Assembly: GCA_005406025.1 (NCBI GenBank)
Contig: BGZK01000019.1
Span: 124,001-188,000 of the forward strand
Direction: 5' to 3'
DNA: 64,000 bases
From: Eumeta japonica
Taxonomy: Eukaryota; Arthropoda; Insecta; Lepidoptera; Psychidae
Positions 43,546 through 54,655 of this stretch are shown here, piece after piece. Position 1 is the stretch's first letter; every line of letters begins with the position of its first letter. The translations under genes and the position numbers were made by a program. The notes under the pieces are model-generated. The model was not told where the DNA came from. It made no database searches and was given only the letters and a program-made list of their open reading frames with translations.

Positions 43546-46003
43546 ATAGTAATGGAAGTTATTTCAATCCAAAACGACAGGTTGTAATCCAGGTCACAGT
43601 ACAGGTTTCACACAAAAAGGCAGTACTTAGCCATCCGCGTTCTTTGATCATATTTTGCTTGTACGTTAGCGAGTGGTATGTGGTAGTGGTATTAAAAAAA
43701 CCAAACATGTATAGATTCGGAATCGAGCTCACGATCGTGATTTTGCAGTAAATACAACTTTTACATGTTCAAAATTTATACAGTGTCATCTGTATGGGTT
43801 TTGTTCTATTTTATATTAAAATCGACTAATTTATAATAAATCGTGTTAAATATTTGACACTTCTTACTTATTTATTACTCCTTACTACATAATTTCCTTC
43901 AAACATTTAATATATCCATTACCAACATTAAATTTAATAAAATAAAGTTTATTATGTAATCGCTCCAATTTACTTGACTGGAACATTTTGTTATATTTCA
44001 TGAGGTACATGACTCCTAACAAATGGCCAATAAAAAACCACTTATAGAAGAATTATTTTTTAACATGGGACTCGGACCCGTTTAATTTTCATAGTGACTG
44101 TTTCTAAGATCATTATTCATTTGATAAAAACTCTACTAAAGCTTTCTTTTGAAATGTGTATCCGGTGACGTGATTTTTGGGTCATTCTTATTTCACTCTA
44201 CAGAAGCCAATTTTATGATGTATCAGCATGGGAGTCATACTAAAGTGTAATTTAAATATAGCTTAATGCATATTAAAATAATTGATTGCACCTCAAAGTA
44301 ATGAAAAATCTCCGTAGTAATCGCGACTGTCCACTTCCGTGAACTGATTTTAACGCTAGACTGGTATTGCCGCTTATATAATGAGAAATATCTTTTTCAA
44401 AACAATTTTGGCGTTGCTTACTACACTAAAATTGTTTCTGAGACAAATAAAGTTATATTCTTGGTAAATCATTTCTTGCACTTATTGAACAAAGAATCAA
44501 TACTGTGCTCCCCTTTTGCAGATATTTCTTTCAGCAAAAAAGACTAATTATATCTGATGACAACATAAATTTAAGAGAAAAACAAACAAACCATAGGTAT
44601 TATGAAAATCGACTTCTTTTCCTTAAAAACACTACTTTTAATTACCTAGAGCAATACGCTACAAAGCGACAGCGTTCACAGCGAAACACGTTTTCGACAC
44701 CATCACATTTACGACTGCCTCTTGCACTAAACCAGGAGTAAGCGCTAACATAAAACTCCATGTAATATGTGGTTAAGATAAGCCGCTTCTTTTCCAAAGC
44801 GTTACACAACAGCAATACCGTTTTTGGTATTATTCAACTTTGTACTTTGTAGTTACGCGCAAAAATTTAGTTTCTGAAATAATTTCTTATTTAGTATGAA
44901 AGTGCTTGTGTCGAACAATAAACGAGATTTTTTGTTGTCGTAAGTCACGTCCTTCACTGAAGTTCGGTGTCTTACAAGAGTAAAATTATCAAGAAAAAAT
45001 ATTCTGCTCCAAAAACACTCAGTACAATTAATTTAAATATATATTCTTGTATATTTCTTACATGAAATTATGGCTTCGACATCCACGCGTCTAATTTCTC
45101 TCTTTATTATCCCTCGACAAAATATGAGAAAAGGATATTTGCTACCAATATGCTAGATATCCAAGAGAAGAAACTATTTTGAAATCGGTTGAGCCGATAC
45201 AGAGCTGCTATTTCACTAGCGGCAAAAGTCAAAATAAGAGCCTCTTCTGATAGAGCGCCAGAAATGAACGATGGCACTGGACCCTGTTTAATTAAAGTGA
45301 TCCCGAGAAATTTAAACATCCAAATTGCAATAACGAGGCGCCAGCGCCGCCTAGAGAGTGCCTTTCGTAACCGTTTCTTCTCGCAATTAAATTGTACTGA
45401 GACTGAAATATCGCTTCCGGGTGTGCGTCCGCGGAACGAAGTGGGACCGAGCTTTAATTAAACGTTGCATTCATTATCTCGGATTGTACTTCAGTGGCCT
45501 GTTTTTGTACGCTCTGACTATGAGATAGTTGTAGTGACATCGAGGTGAACAGAGAAACGGTAATGAATCCACTCCATGCCAACAATTAGCACCCACGTGG
45601 ATCTGTGCAAATGGGCCTCAGCATCTACATTTGCGTTGTGAATGATGAAGGCATCTCGCGACAAACGCCGTCTGTCCATAGTGCAATATTCATTCTTATA
45701 CAGACACAGCTCATGCGAGTCGAGTGCGACAGGAAAAAAACTCTAAAGTAGAATCAATAAAGCGGAGATGCGAGCGATATGCGTGGATGCCGTCGAAGAA
45801 CAGTCATATAGGATCAGCAATGTGGTTTGGAATGTGTATAATAATTAGAATGGACGATGGCATAATTCGGTTTTAACTGTTAGTACGTTGAAGTGGTTTG
45901 CCCAGCCATTTCGCAAAGTAAAATGAGAGTTATTGACAAAGAAAAACTACAGAAAGAAAGCGTGTGATAGATAAGGGTCGGCGAGCGGCCGCCCCTGGAT
46001 GCT
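43546..46003. other. No recognisable gene
   Basis: AT-rich DNA with a GC-richer stretch at 45195-45460, open on both strands (90 codons plus, 70 codons minus) but without motifs. CCACGTGG occurs at 45593-45600. The plus-strand frame 44505-44741 has no motif. Confidence 0.4.
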
Positions 46004-46460
46004 GTTTCCATAGCTCAGTGTCATGCGGCATCCTGCTTTGGGGACATGCTGCGGATATTCAAAGAATTTTCGTTTTGCAAAAGCGGGCCGGCCATTCGCA
46101 CGATTTATGGGCTGCGATCTGGTATTTATCTTATATGTAAGCTTAGAGAATATAAAATTTTAACTGTGGCATCAGAGTTTATTTATAAAAATTTAATATA
46201 TCTTAAAAAAATAGAATGTTTTAATAAAAATAGTGATAGACGTAATTTCAATACTAGAAATGAAAATAAACTGTGTTAGTCGACCGCATAGGGTCACGTA
46301 TGCACATGTTCAATAAGATTCCTGTGGATATACAAAATTTACCCATATACAAATAATAGTATTAATTATTATAAATAGTATTCATTAAGCAAACACTTAG
46401 CACAAAAAGGTATTATACAATCTCTGATTTATATAAGAGGATAGATGGACATAATGAGCT
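46004..46460 (+). pseudogene. Jockey-like LINE C-terminus (same family as 56935-57804)
   Basis: One frame reads FHSSVSCGILLWGHAADIQRI and FVLQKRAG, the familiar segment after the reverse transcriptase thumb of jockey-like elements. After a frameshift it continues IRTIYGLRS, ILTVASEFIYKNLIYLKK, and NFNTRNENKLC. Then come a stop and, in other frames, IPVDIQNLPIYK-like and GYYTISDYI-like remains. The block TRNENKLC is identical to that in the 57-kb copy. The copy is 5'-truncated and inactive. Confidence 0.85.
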
Positions 46461-46954
46461 CGACTTCATTCAGGTTTTTTCCTGCAATAGTCTTACATAT
46501 GATCATTTTTTATGTAATTGGTTTGAAAAGAGCTATCCTCGAGTTTCTTGCTCGTTCTTCTTGAAGGATAACTGCCTTGCGAACAAGTGGTGATACAAAA
46601 AAAAAGTGGAAATAATTAATAAACTGTAAATTCTTTAAATGTTACAACGTATTTTAAGTGTAATATTATAACCTATGAAACAAAGATATTTTGAATTTGA
46701 AAAGATAATTTTGATAATCAAATTTACCACATCAAAGTTGGCGCCCATCTCTAGCACTTAAAGCCGATGAATTTCGTGAAACGATTAATAAATTCGAATG
46801 AAGTGAAAAGGGTATAGAAATATCGTATTAAGTACAAATATGTTGTCCCTACCCACAATATACCCCGCTAAGAAATAATAGCGAATTTGTGTTACGTTAT
46901 TATAGTGTATTAATTCTAAATAAGAATTAAACAATTTTCCTTACACATGCGTCT
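46461..46954. other. No recognisable feature
   Basis: AT-rich DNA. Confidence 0.45.
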
Positions 46955-47200
46955 TATTAAAGTATTACAATTGCGGTCGCGCGCTTTCTAATGAAAACGC
47001 GGAACCCTGAACTTTTACAATTCTTACTTTCTGAACGGGTACCTCGGAAAAAAGACTTTTTCCAAAGCTCAGCGCTTTAAAAGTTTTCAAAAGTGAAGTC
47101 TCGAGCCGGCGCGGCGGGGGGGGGTGGCGGCGGGGCCGGCACGGTTTCGCTAAAAATGGGACAAGCTCATTCTGAGGCCCGCCTTTGTAATAAAACACGT
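46955..47200. promoter_or_regulatory. GC-rich island with G-run
   Basis: GCGGTCGCGCGCTTTC at 46972-46987, then GAGCCGGCGCGGCGGGGGGGGGTGGCGGCGGGGCCGGCACGG at 47104-47145. The G-run and its neighbours could form a G-quadruplex on the plus strand. The 77-codon minus-strand frame is proline-rich from composition only. Confidence 0.3.
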
Positions 47201-48289
47201 ACAGCTTAGCTGTAAAATGTTACCTGCTGTCACATATGAATTCTACTGCAATTCGAGTAGAATTTGGGAAGAATTACCAGTCATTTCGATGTAATCCAGA
47301 AACGAAAATCGCTTGAAAAACTTTTCATTATGAATTAAATAAAAAAAATTTTAGTCGACGTTTCAATCTGTTAATCGTTTAGTTAAACTAGATGGCGGTT
47401 TTAATAGCACACATTGTTCAATTTTCGTTTATCATTTTATTTATATTAAAGCCGTCCTCGGACCCTGTTCATGAAATAATCGTCACGGTCAGCTATTGAA
47501 TTTCCGTGTAATGTTTCAGATCTCTCCCAACTCCGACTCTGACATGGAATAATATTTGCACGAAAATGTTTTTTTTTTATTTAAATTAGTTATTATTTAA
47601 AAACATGTCCTAAAATAATGACCGGTTTATTTTTTTGAATAATAACAAGTAGCAAATTTTATATAAACACAAAAAGAGGATCGATTACCTTTATGTGAAT
47701 ACAATGTGTTTAATTGTTTGTCAAACGTTCTAATTATGTAAAATAATCATTCATAATCAAAATTAATAGGGAGATCAATACAACAATATTATGTATATAA
47801 CATTTAATTTTATGTTAAAAACATCTTAACATCTTTATCAGACTTACATCTACGCGTCAACATCCAATGGCCGAATTGGTCAAATCGTTATCTCTCCGGG
47901 AAATAACGGGCATTTAATGAAACGGCCAAAGAAAATTAATTAAGTTTATGTATTACCTGAGTCGTTCGACGATTTCTTAGGCCATGGTAAGGCCTCATTG
48001 TGCGCCAACGAAAAAAAATGTCGTCATGTGCCAAAGTGATTAAATATTGGAATAATCGTTTCATTGTTATGGATCCATACGACTACTAAAGTGATCCAAT
48101 CCCGACATAAAGTCAAAAAGTGAATTCAGTTTCATGGATTGCTGCCTTTTAATAAAATCTGTAGCTATATCGTGGACTGTTCAATTCTAAAGGCAACTAA
48201 AAGATACGAAGAAACCTCATTCACATTCTAGTAATCGGCAAAGTTAAACTCGAATCTTAAACGAAAAGTTCACGCGATAATGACTGTGC
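47201..48289. other. No recognisable gene
   Basis: AT-rich DNA. A TAAT/GC-mixed patch at 47865-48010 (CCAATGGCCGAATTGG, CTCCGGGAAATAACGGGC, AAAATTAATTAAG) resembles conserved non-coding sequence. Confidence 0.4.
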
Positions 48290-48560
48290 TCCAGTCGCGT
48301 GCAGGTGAGCTGCTAAGTTAACGTATCGACCCACAGCTCCGCTATCTGCGTGTGTGTCGGCGCATGCATCTACTGGCCGTCGCGTCTCTGCCGGCCCGCA
48401 GAGATCCCCAAACTATCCATCTAATCGATCGATTAGAAGTTGGATAAGAATGGGACCCATCCGACGAAGATGGCCGACGTCGGAACTTCCTCTTGCAGAA
48501 TTCGTAACAGTTCACGCGAAACGTTCAACGTTCACCGGTGGTCACGAAACTGTTTCATGA
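48290..48560. promoter_or_regulatory. CpG-rich island with palindromic TAATC site
   Basis: GTCGGCGCATGCATC, GTCGCGTCTCTGCCGGCCCGCAG, and a perfect 16-nt palindrome CTAATCGATCGATTAG (48421-48436) with two facing TAATC cores. Then CGACGAAGATGGCCGACGTCGG follows. A 68-codon plus-strand frame crosses it without motifs. Confidence 0.32.
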
Positions 48561-49374
48561 CATGTACCGCATCACAGCAACTTGTTTTAGACTAAATCAA
48601 AAGCGGGACTCTTATCTATCACGAAATTCATTTCATTTCATTACGTTGTCCCTGAAGTCGTTCCATTTATTTATAACGCGTAATCAGTTAGACATACAAC
48701 GAAAACGGATGTGAGATAAATCATAATTAGTATGTTAGGCAATTACTTACAATACACGATGTATATTCCATCTGTTCAATCTGATATTACCAATTTTATA
48801 GTTATATAAAATACAAAATCGCTCCATTAAGTGATACACTATACGCTCTCACAATCTGTCGGAGTAGCTCCGATTTTCAAAGGAACTAGTTAAACTGTAT
48901 ATAGGCTATATAAAAGTTTGAGACGCACGGCATTTGTAGTTCTTTCAATAATAGAAAAAGACTACAACCAAGGAATGACTATGGACAAAAATAACGTTCA
49001 GGAATAAATTTCTAAAAACTATTAATAGGCTATTCAGAAGGCACGCAGCAGCAGAAGGCGCGCCGAGCGCCCGAACTCCGCCCCTCATAGACGCGGCCCG
49101 GGTCTAGCTACACACACGAGGTTCAAAGCTCGATCACTGCACTATTTTATTATTTAAAATAGCACAAATGCAAACGAAACTCCATTTTAACCTCACATTG
49201 TTTTACGCCTTTTTGTGCCTTACGGAAGTGGCTTATTTTAATTTAGATCACCAAGATCTGATTTTTACTGGAACCATAAAAATGAAAGTAACTATATATT
49301 AATGTCTATTATTTTTCACGGCTAAGCCGCCGAATTTTGATTCTATTTGGTATATAGATTGCCCTAGTGAAATA
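48561..49374. other. No gene; small GC patch
   Basis: At 49047-49110 a GC-rich patch (AGAAGGCGCGCCGAGCGCCC, CTCCGCCCCTC, GACGCGGCCCGGG) contains a GC-box-like CCGCCCC. It might be a promoter element. Otherwise AT-rich. Confidence 0.38.
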
Positions 49375-49480
49375 AATTAACTACTTATCGTTTGTCTGCC
49401 TGCCTGTTTGTTTGTATTAATCTTATAACTCAACAACGATTCGATGGATTTTAATGAAATTTAAGAAAATGATAAAACAC
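49375..49480 (+). repeat. Lepidopteran repeat 5' part
   Basis: GTTTGTCTGCCTGCCTGTTTGTTTGTATTAATCTTATAACTCAACAACGATTCGATGGATTTTAATGAAATTTAA follows the order of lepidopteran repeats that carry a GTTTGTCTGTTTGTTTG run, AATCTC..AACTACT and a GATTT..GAAATTT block. Confidence 0.5.
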
Positions 49481-51929
49481 AATGTTAAGAGAAAAACAAA
49501 TTACTATTTATATTGTTACCTGTATAAATTCTTACAATTAAACAGATTTAAGTTATAATTTGGAAATTGAGCAGAATCGTCAGTGCTTACTTTTCGAGAA
49601 TATCCAGAAAAAAATGTAGAAAACCACATACGCAGCTGTCAAGCGACGATCGTTTCTAGATTACAATATTATTGGCCGACTGTCTCAATAAGTACACACT
49701 TAAAGTTAAATTGTACGTAAAGCGGTGAGGTGTTAGAGTAAAACTTAACGTTTGGCACGTCGCTCGCGGCGTCGGCGCGGCTGCCGCTGAGGATATTTCC
49801 ATATTCATGGTTACCTAAATGGCTGCTCTCGCGCAACGGTGATCAAATAAACATCGGTTTTCAATAAAACGGTAAAATGTATCCGCTTTGATTCTCGGAA
49901 TTTCGCGCTGACGTTTTTTTACGTATGCGTAATTCAGTCGCGTTTCGTACAAGAGCCGAACTTATGCTTAGCTCCTGTGACAGGTGGTGTCCTTCCGTCT
50001 ATCGTGGAGGATTTTTATCGAAAATATTCGACGTAGAAACTCAGAAGTGGTAAAGTCACATGCCGAATTGTTGCTTGTCTGTCTTTATAAGTTGTTCTGT
50101 AATTGTAAAGTTTTCATAGGTTTCCTTATGTCCACGAATATGTAGCCACTGGAGCGCCACTCTGGATGCTGGATGCAAGTTGGATGGAAGCTGGATGCTC
50201 AAGTTCTTCGCAGAACAAGCTATGCGAGCTACAATTAATGTGCAAACATGTTTACCTTAAAATACGGCAGCTCGCACGTGGACATGACCGCCAAGCCAAA
50301 GAGGGTGTTTAATACAATATAGATTGAAAATTCTAAGCGATTTGAAAAATATTTGTATACTCTAAAATAGATCTATTTATTATGAGTTTTACATTGAATA
50401 AACATGAGTGTCTGTGATTTGTACAGGGCGTAGAAATAAACGAAAAAAAAAATAACATGTGTTAGACAGCATAAAATTTTGAAATAAGCTGTCTTTAGTA
50501 TTTTACAATGATTCTATACAAAAAAAATTGTATAATATTAATTTGCCTACAAAAATGAAAATTATTTGAAGACATGAAAAAACGCACCTACCCATCTAAG
50601 ATTGCTAACTTCAGGCTTATAAAGTATCCTTATCTATAAGTAATCAAACAATCGATAGCCGTGCGATGTTAATCTGATAACACAATACGAGCTTTAAGCG
50701 AGTACCTACCGAAATACCTACTCAGTTTTCAAACACGTTGGTTTCCTTGTGTGTTTCTAAGCAACAAAAGTTTTAGCCATAATAAACTTTGGACCAAAGT
50801 CAAAAAAAGTTTAATGCATCGACTTAGGACCGGAAGGTTTCGCATTCGATCTGCAGCCTCATTCAGTAACGTTAGTTTTAATGTCGTTTTAGTTTTAATG
50901 CAGTTTTTCTATCGACATTTATGGAAACTGAACACGTATTCAGTAAGCCTCTTTCAAAATTGTTTATGGGTTATACGTCCCTTACCCGTGTGACGATTGT
51001 CGACGAAATTTTCGTTGCGTTTTGAAGAAGACTGAGTTTTATTTATTTTAACAAAAGTTCTTTTAAAAAAAGTAAGTTAAGCTGATTAGTTTATGTATTA
51101 CCTGAAACGATGACTGTTTTAGTAATTGCCTATTTAATTTAAATAATTATTACATTTATTTAAATGTAAACGAGAAACAATAATTTTATACGATAATGCA
51201 GTTATTTTAGTATGATATATATTTATTTGCTGATGGATGCTTCTCCAAGAAAGTATGCCGATCTCTGAGCTTAAAATGGGATGTAGTATATCGTACAAGT
51301 TTAAAATGAATTGCGATTTAGTCTATATCGTCTAATAAATTCATCGGGATTTTCTAAAGGGTCAGAACCTTTCGAGTCGGTACGTTCGTTGTTGTAAACT
51401 TTTTAAGTGTCTAACCCGCATTAACATCTCCATTTCAAAGTGAATGCGTTAAAATAGTTAAAAAAACAGAAATAAACTTATTAATATAAACGTACTTTGT
51501 CAAATATCACTGCCGAGGCACGCTGGGTATTATATAGAACATAAGTCATTTTGATATATCAAATTTTATTTTGAACTTTTAATGATAAATTATTGTGTAA
51601 GATTCATACTTAAATAAGTAAGTTGCGGTATTTTCAATAATTTTATTTGAATAATGGTGAATAAAAATCAAATATTATTTATTTATATTAAATAAATCAT
51701 GTACTAGTGTTTGAACGCAGCAACGATATCTTGCCATTCGATCTGTCATCTATTCGTGCTAGGTACGTACATTTAACATTTGCTTAGTGAGTAGGGTAAA
51801 TTACAATGCGGTTTCGGAATAAAACGAATGTCGATCTGACTCGCCAATCGTTCGAGACGACACGTTTTCAAAACTATAAGTGAGTAAATAAGGGCTGCTG
51901 GCCACGAGCTAATCCACCGATGGGCTTTT
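49481..51929. other. No gene; one GC island and a short tandem motif
   Basis: GC-rich island at 49752-49795 (GGCACGTCGCTCGCGGCGTCGGCGCGGCTGCCGCTGAGG) followed by ATGGCTGCTCTCGCGC. At 50160-50203 the motif (AG)CTGGATG is repeated imperfectly. The 80-codon frame 50751-50993 has no motif. Confidence 0.4.
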
Positions 51930-52130
51930 ATCTTAAACCAAAGCAAACCGCTCGTGCCTCGGAGAGCACGTTGAGTTGCTGTCGGACGTTGTCATCGCGA
52001 TGGCGGCGACGGTCGTCAGCAGACCCCGATCCGCATTGGACCAGCGTGGGAGGCTTAAGATTCTAACCCCTCAATCATAAAGAGATTTTGGGATGGTATG
52101 TTTCAACAGTGGGGGTAAAGTAAATCCTGA
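51930..52130 (+). repeat. SINE copy, best-preserved tail
   Basis: GCTCGTGCCTCGGAGAGCACGTTGAG, TGTCGGACGTTGTCATCGCGATGG, then CCCCGATCCGCATTGGACCAGCGTGGGAGGCTTAAGATTCTAACCCCTCAATCATAAAGAGATTTTGGGATGG. This fits the well-known lepidopteran SINE order GAGAGCACGTTAAG, TCGGTCC, CCCGCATTGGAGCAGCGTGG, TAAGCTCTGATCC. The tRNA-like head is missing or too decayed to see. Confidence 0.68.
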
Positions 52131-53159
52131 CACGAGAGCGACACTAAAAAAAACTAATGAGTATCTTAATCATTAAATTAAAATCATACCATAATATCAT
52201 TTCTACTAATTAAGACAACCTCTTTAAAATGAAAGAAAATAAAAGTTTTAAATTTTGTTCTAATATCTAATTATATACAATGACGATTGCCAAAATTTTG
52301 AAAATAAACTGTTTATAATACAACAGCTGCAGGAGCTACGTCATTACATTGGGTATATCTGCTTGTCCAAATCAATTTAGGTATAATCTTTCATATTTAG
52401 ATTTATAACGGCGAGAACTTTTTTAAATTTAATTACTGATAGAACTTTCTTGGAATAGTTAATCTATGTAAGCTAATGTTAAAACAAAGTAATTTCAACA
52501 GTAACGCCTATGTCAAAATAAAAGAGTTAATATGTAAACTATTTAAATAAAAATAACAACATACAACATTTATAGTATCTTTACAGCATTTGACAAAATT
52601 TGTAATTAGACAATATAAATAAATTATAAGTCAGATTTCAATTCATTAGAGAGAGATTATTGAACTCCATATACGTTACTGAAATTGAGTTCAAATCGAC
52701 ATAATTTTTGCCCTTTTCGCGCTTCGTCCTGTTTTGAATTGAAATAGCAATCATTTTAAAACCTTTATATAGAGAAGCTGAACTATAATTAATTACTACG
52801 TTGATTCGTTTTAATGGTTTCGTCTTCAAACAATATTTAAAGGACAGCAACGCCTTTGAGTCCAAACCCATGACGCTTGCGTTTCGCGTGATAATATAAA
52901 TGAAGTCTCAATTCCGCCTAATTTAGTTCTTTGTTAGGTCAAATTGATATGGTTTGCGTGTAAGCATATTGTCGTCTTTTTTTTGGTTCATAGATGACGT
53001 ATACTTATATACTATGTTAAATTACTAAATTAGCCTTTAAGACAGTTTCAAGTCACAGTTTACAAGCTACAAAGTTAAAACCACAGCTACAGGTTTAATA
53101 CAATGTTCTCCAAATCAAACTCAGCTAGTCATCACCGCATCCGAAATTTTTGACGTGCT
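52131..53159. other. No recognisable feature
   Basis: AT-rich DNA. The 77-codon minus-strand frame 52638-52871 has no motif. Confidence 0.45.
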
Positions 53160-53520
53160 AACGTCTTATAAATCGATGAACGCCGGTTGCACGCATGAAA
53201 AAGCATGACTCATTGTTGCGTTCCGTCTGAGCCGAACGTGCGAGCGAGAGCGCGGGACGAGCGATCTCTCTTCCTCTCCATCGGCAGATGCGACCGAATA
53301 GAAGAGAGACAGCGACCGCACACAACCTACACGTCAACTGTATTGTCAATTGCTTATAAAGTGAAGTGAAAAGTTAATGTGGTTACCATTGTTTATTACA
53401 ACAACAATTGCAGCAAGTGATAATAATTCAATTCAATTCATAGAAATACGCAATTTTTCATCAATGTTATCACGTAAAATTATCGCTCGTAAACCGACTT
53501 TACCGACAACCAATTTTTTT
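53160..53520 (+). repeat. Dispersed 390-bp repeat, copy 2 of 2
   Basis: Left and right blocks as in 41660-42049. The middle here reads GCGATCTCTCTTCCTCTCC, CCTACACGTCAACTGTATTGTC and TAATGTGGTTACCATTGTTTATTACAACAACAATTGCAGCAAGTG. None of these is in copy 1 in recognisable form. The 63- and 68-codon frames here are shadows. Confidence 0.85.
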
Positions 53521-54137
53521 AAGGTATTCTTTCTTATTAATATTGCGACCTTTGTAACGAGACAAGTTAACTTTTCTCGTTAGGCTCAATCATAAACGCA
53601 TTTGTCGTTTGATATGATAATCGCGGACGTGGCCTATCTCCCCCAGCTTATCTTTCGCTTGGAAAAACGTTTGTGCCGATCGAACAAATTTCGCCGATTC
53701 GCCGCGTTACCTTCTCGAATGTCGCTCATTAAATCGAATTCACTGGGTTTTTAACATTTTTCCAATAAAGTCGCACCAGCTCAGCAATTGAATAATTTCA
53801 GTGAAACATTCTTTGAGATGTTGTGGGAATGAAACGATGAGAGAATGAAAACACCACAAAGTATTATATGTTGGAGTTATATACAGTTTTCAAACATTTA
53901 TGACGTCGTATTTCACGGTGCTGTGGGTACCTTCGAAAATCTATACTTTATCATGCCATATAATATCATTTTCATTTTTACGTAAATTGTACTAATTCCC
54001 TACAAAATAAATTAACATATTCTTATATTTCTGTGTATATAATATGTATCTACTTATATATTTACCTATTAATACACACACGTACATAAAATATGAGGCT
54101 ATATTTTTGTATATTTTTTTTTGAGCGACAGTATTTC
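53521..54137. other. No recognisable feature
   Basis: AT-rich DNA. Confidence 0.45.
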
Positions 54138-54545
54138 AAGCCGGATCATCGCCTCCTACTTTATAAGGCACAGGTCCGACCTCACTGATCTAGAGTACTG
54201 ATGTCATTTTTGCGTTGAAGCAGCCAAATATCAACTTTTGCCTTTAGATCGCACACAACTCAGAACATCTAGAATCATAGATTCATCGGCGACCAGCAGT
54301 ATCCGGCCAACTCGACCCCTCGGCCTTGCGAAGAGATGTAGCATCTTTGTGCATGCACTATGTATCGCGTGTACTATGTGGAGTGCTTCGAAGAGCTATC
54401 CAACCTCATTCCTGTCGCTGATATCCCTCATCGTTCCGCTCGCTGCAAACACCATCAGTACCATGTTAAGGGCTGGAGTTCTACTAAAGTACACTTCACG
54501 CGGAACTTACTGTCAAGTGCGGTGGGACTCTGAAAACAGGTAAAT
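54138..54545 (+). pseudogene. Jockey/BMC1-like LINE C-terminus
   Basis: Starts KPDHRLLLYKAQVRPH, the thumb/connection segment of jockey-type reverse transcriptases, then loses frame. Later blocks are STPRPCEEM..LCACTMYRVYYVECFEELSNLIP and HVKGWSSTKVHFTRNLLSS. They match the usual L-G-L-R-R-D-V..L-C-x-F-Y-R-I-Y-x-G-E-C-S-E-E-L..I-P and H-L-x-G-W-x-S-T-x-V-x-F-x-R-x-F-L-P order. Multiple stops. The 101-codon plus-strand frame 54238-54543 is in the wrong frame and is a shadow. The 3' tail follows directly. Confidence 0.85.
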
Positions 54546-54655
54546 CCTCTGGGATTGCGGGTGTCTATGGGCGACGATGGTTAACTTATATTTTTCGATG
54601 GCCCGCATGCTCGCTTGCCTCTTATACTTGGTACAAAAAAAAGAATCGAGCTGAA
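54540..54655 (+). repeat. 3' tail of the preceding LINE
   Basis: CTCTGGGATTGCGGGTGTCTATGGGCGACGATGG, GATGGCCCGCATGCTCGCTTGCCTC and a short ACAAAAAAAAG end. The same tail pattern lies at 30488-30605 without a recognisable reverse transcriptase. Confidence 0.75.

Noticed and set aside
45107..45461. Overlapping frames on opposite strands (70 and 90 codons)
   Set aside because: Both are open because the segment is locally GC-richer. Neither has a motif.
54238..54543. 101-codon plus-strand frame
   Set aside because: The real LINE homology is in other frames of the same DNA, so this is a shadow.
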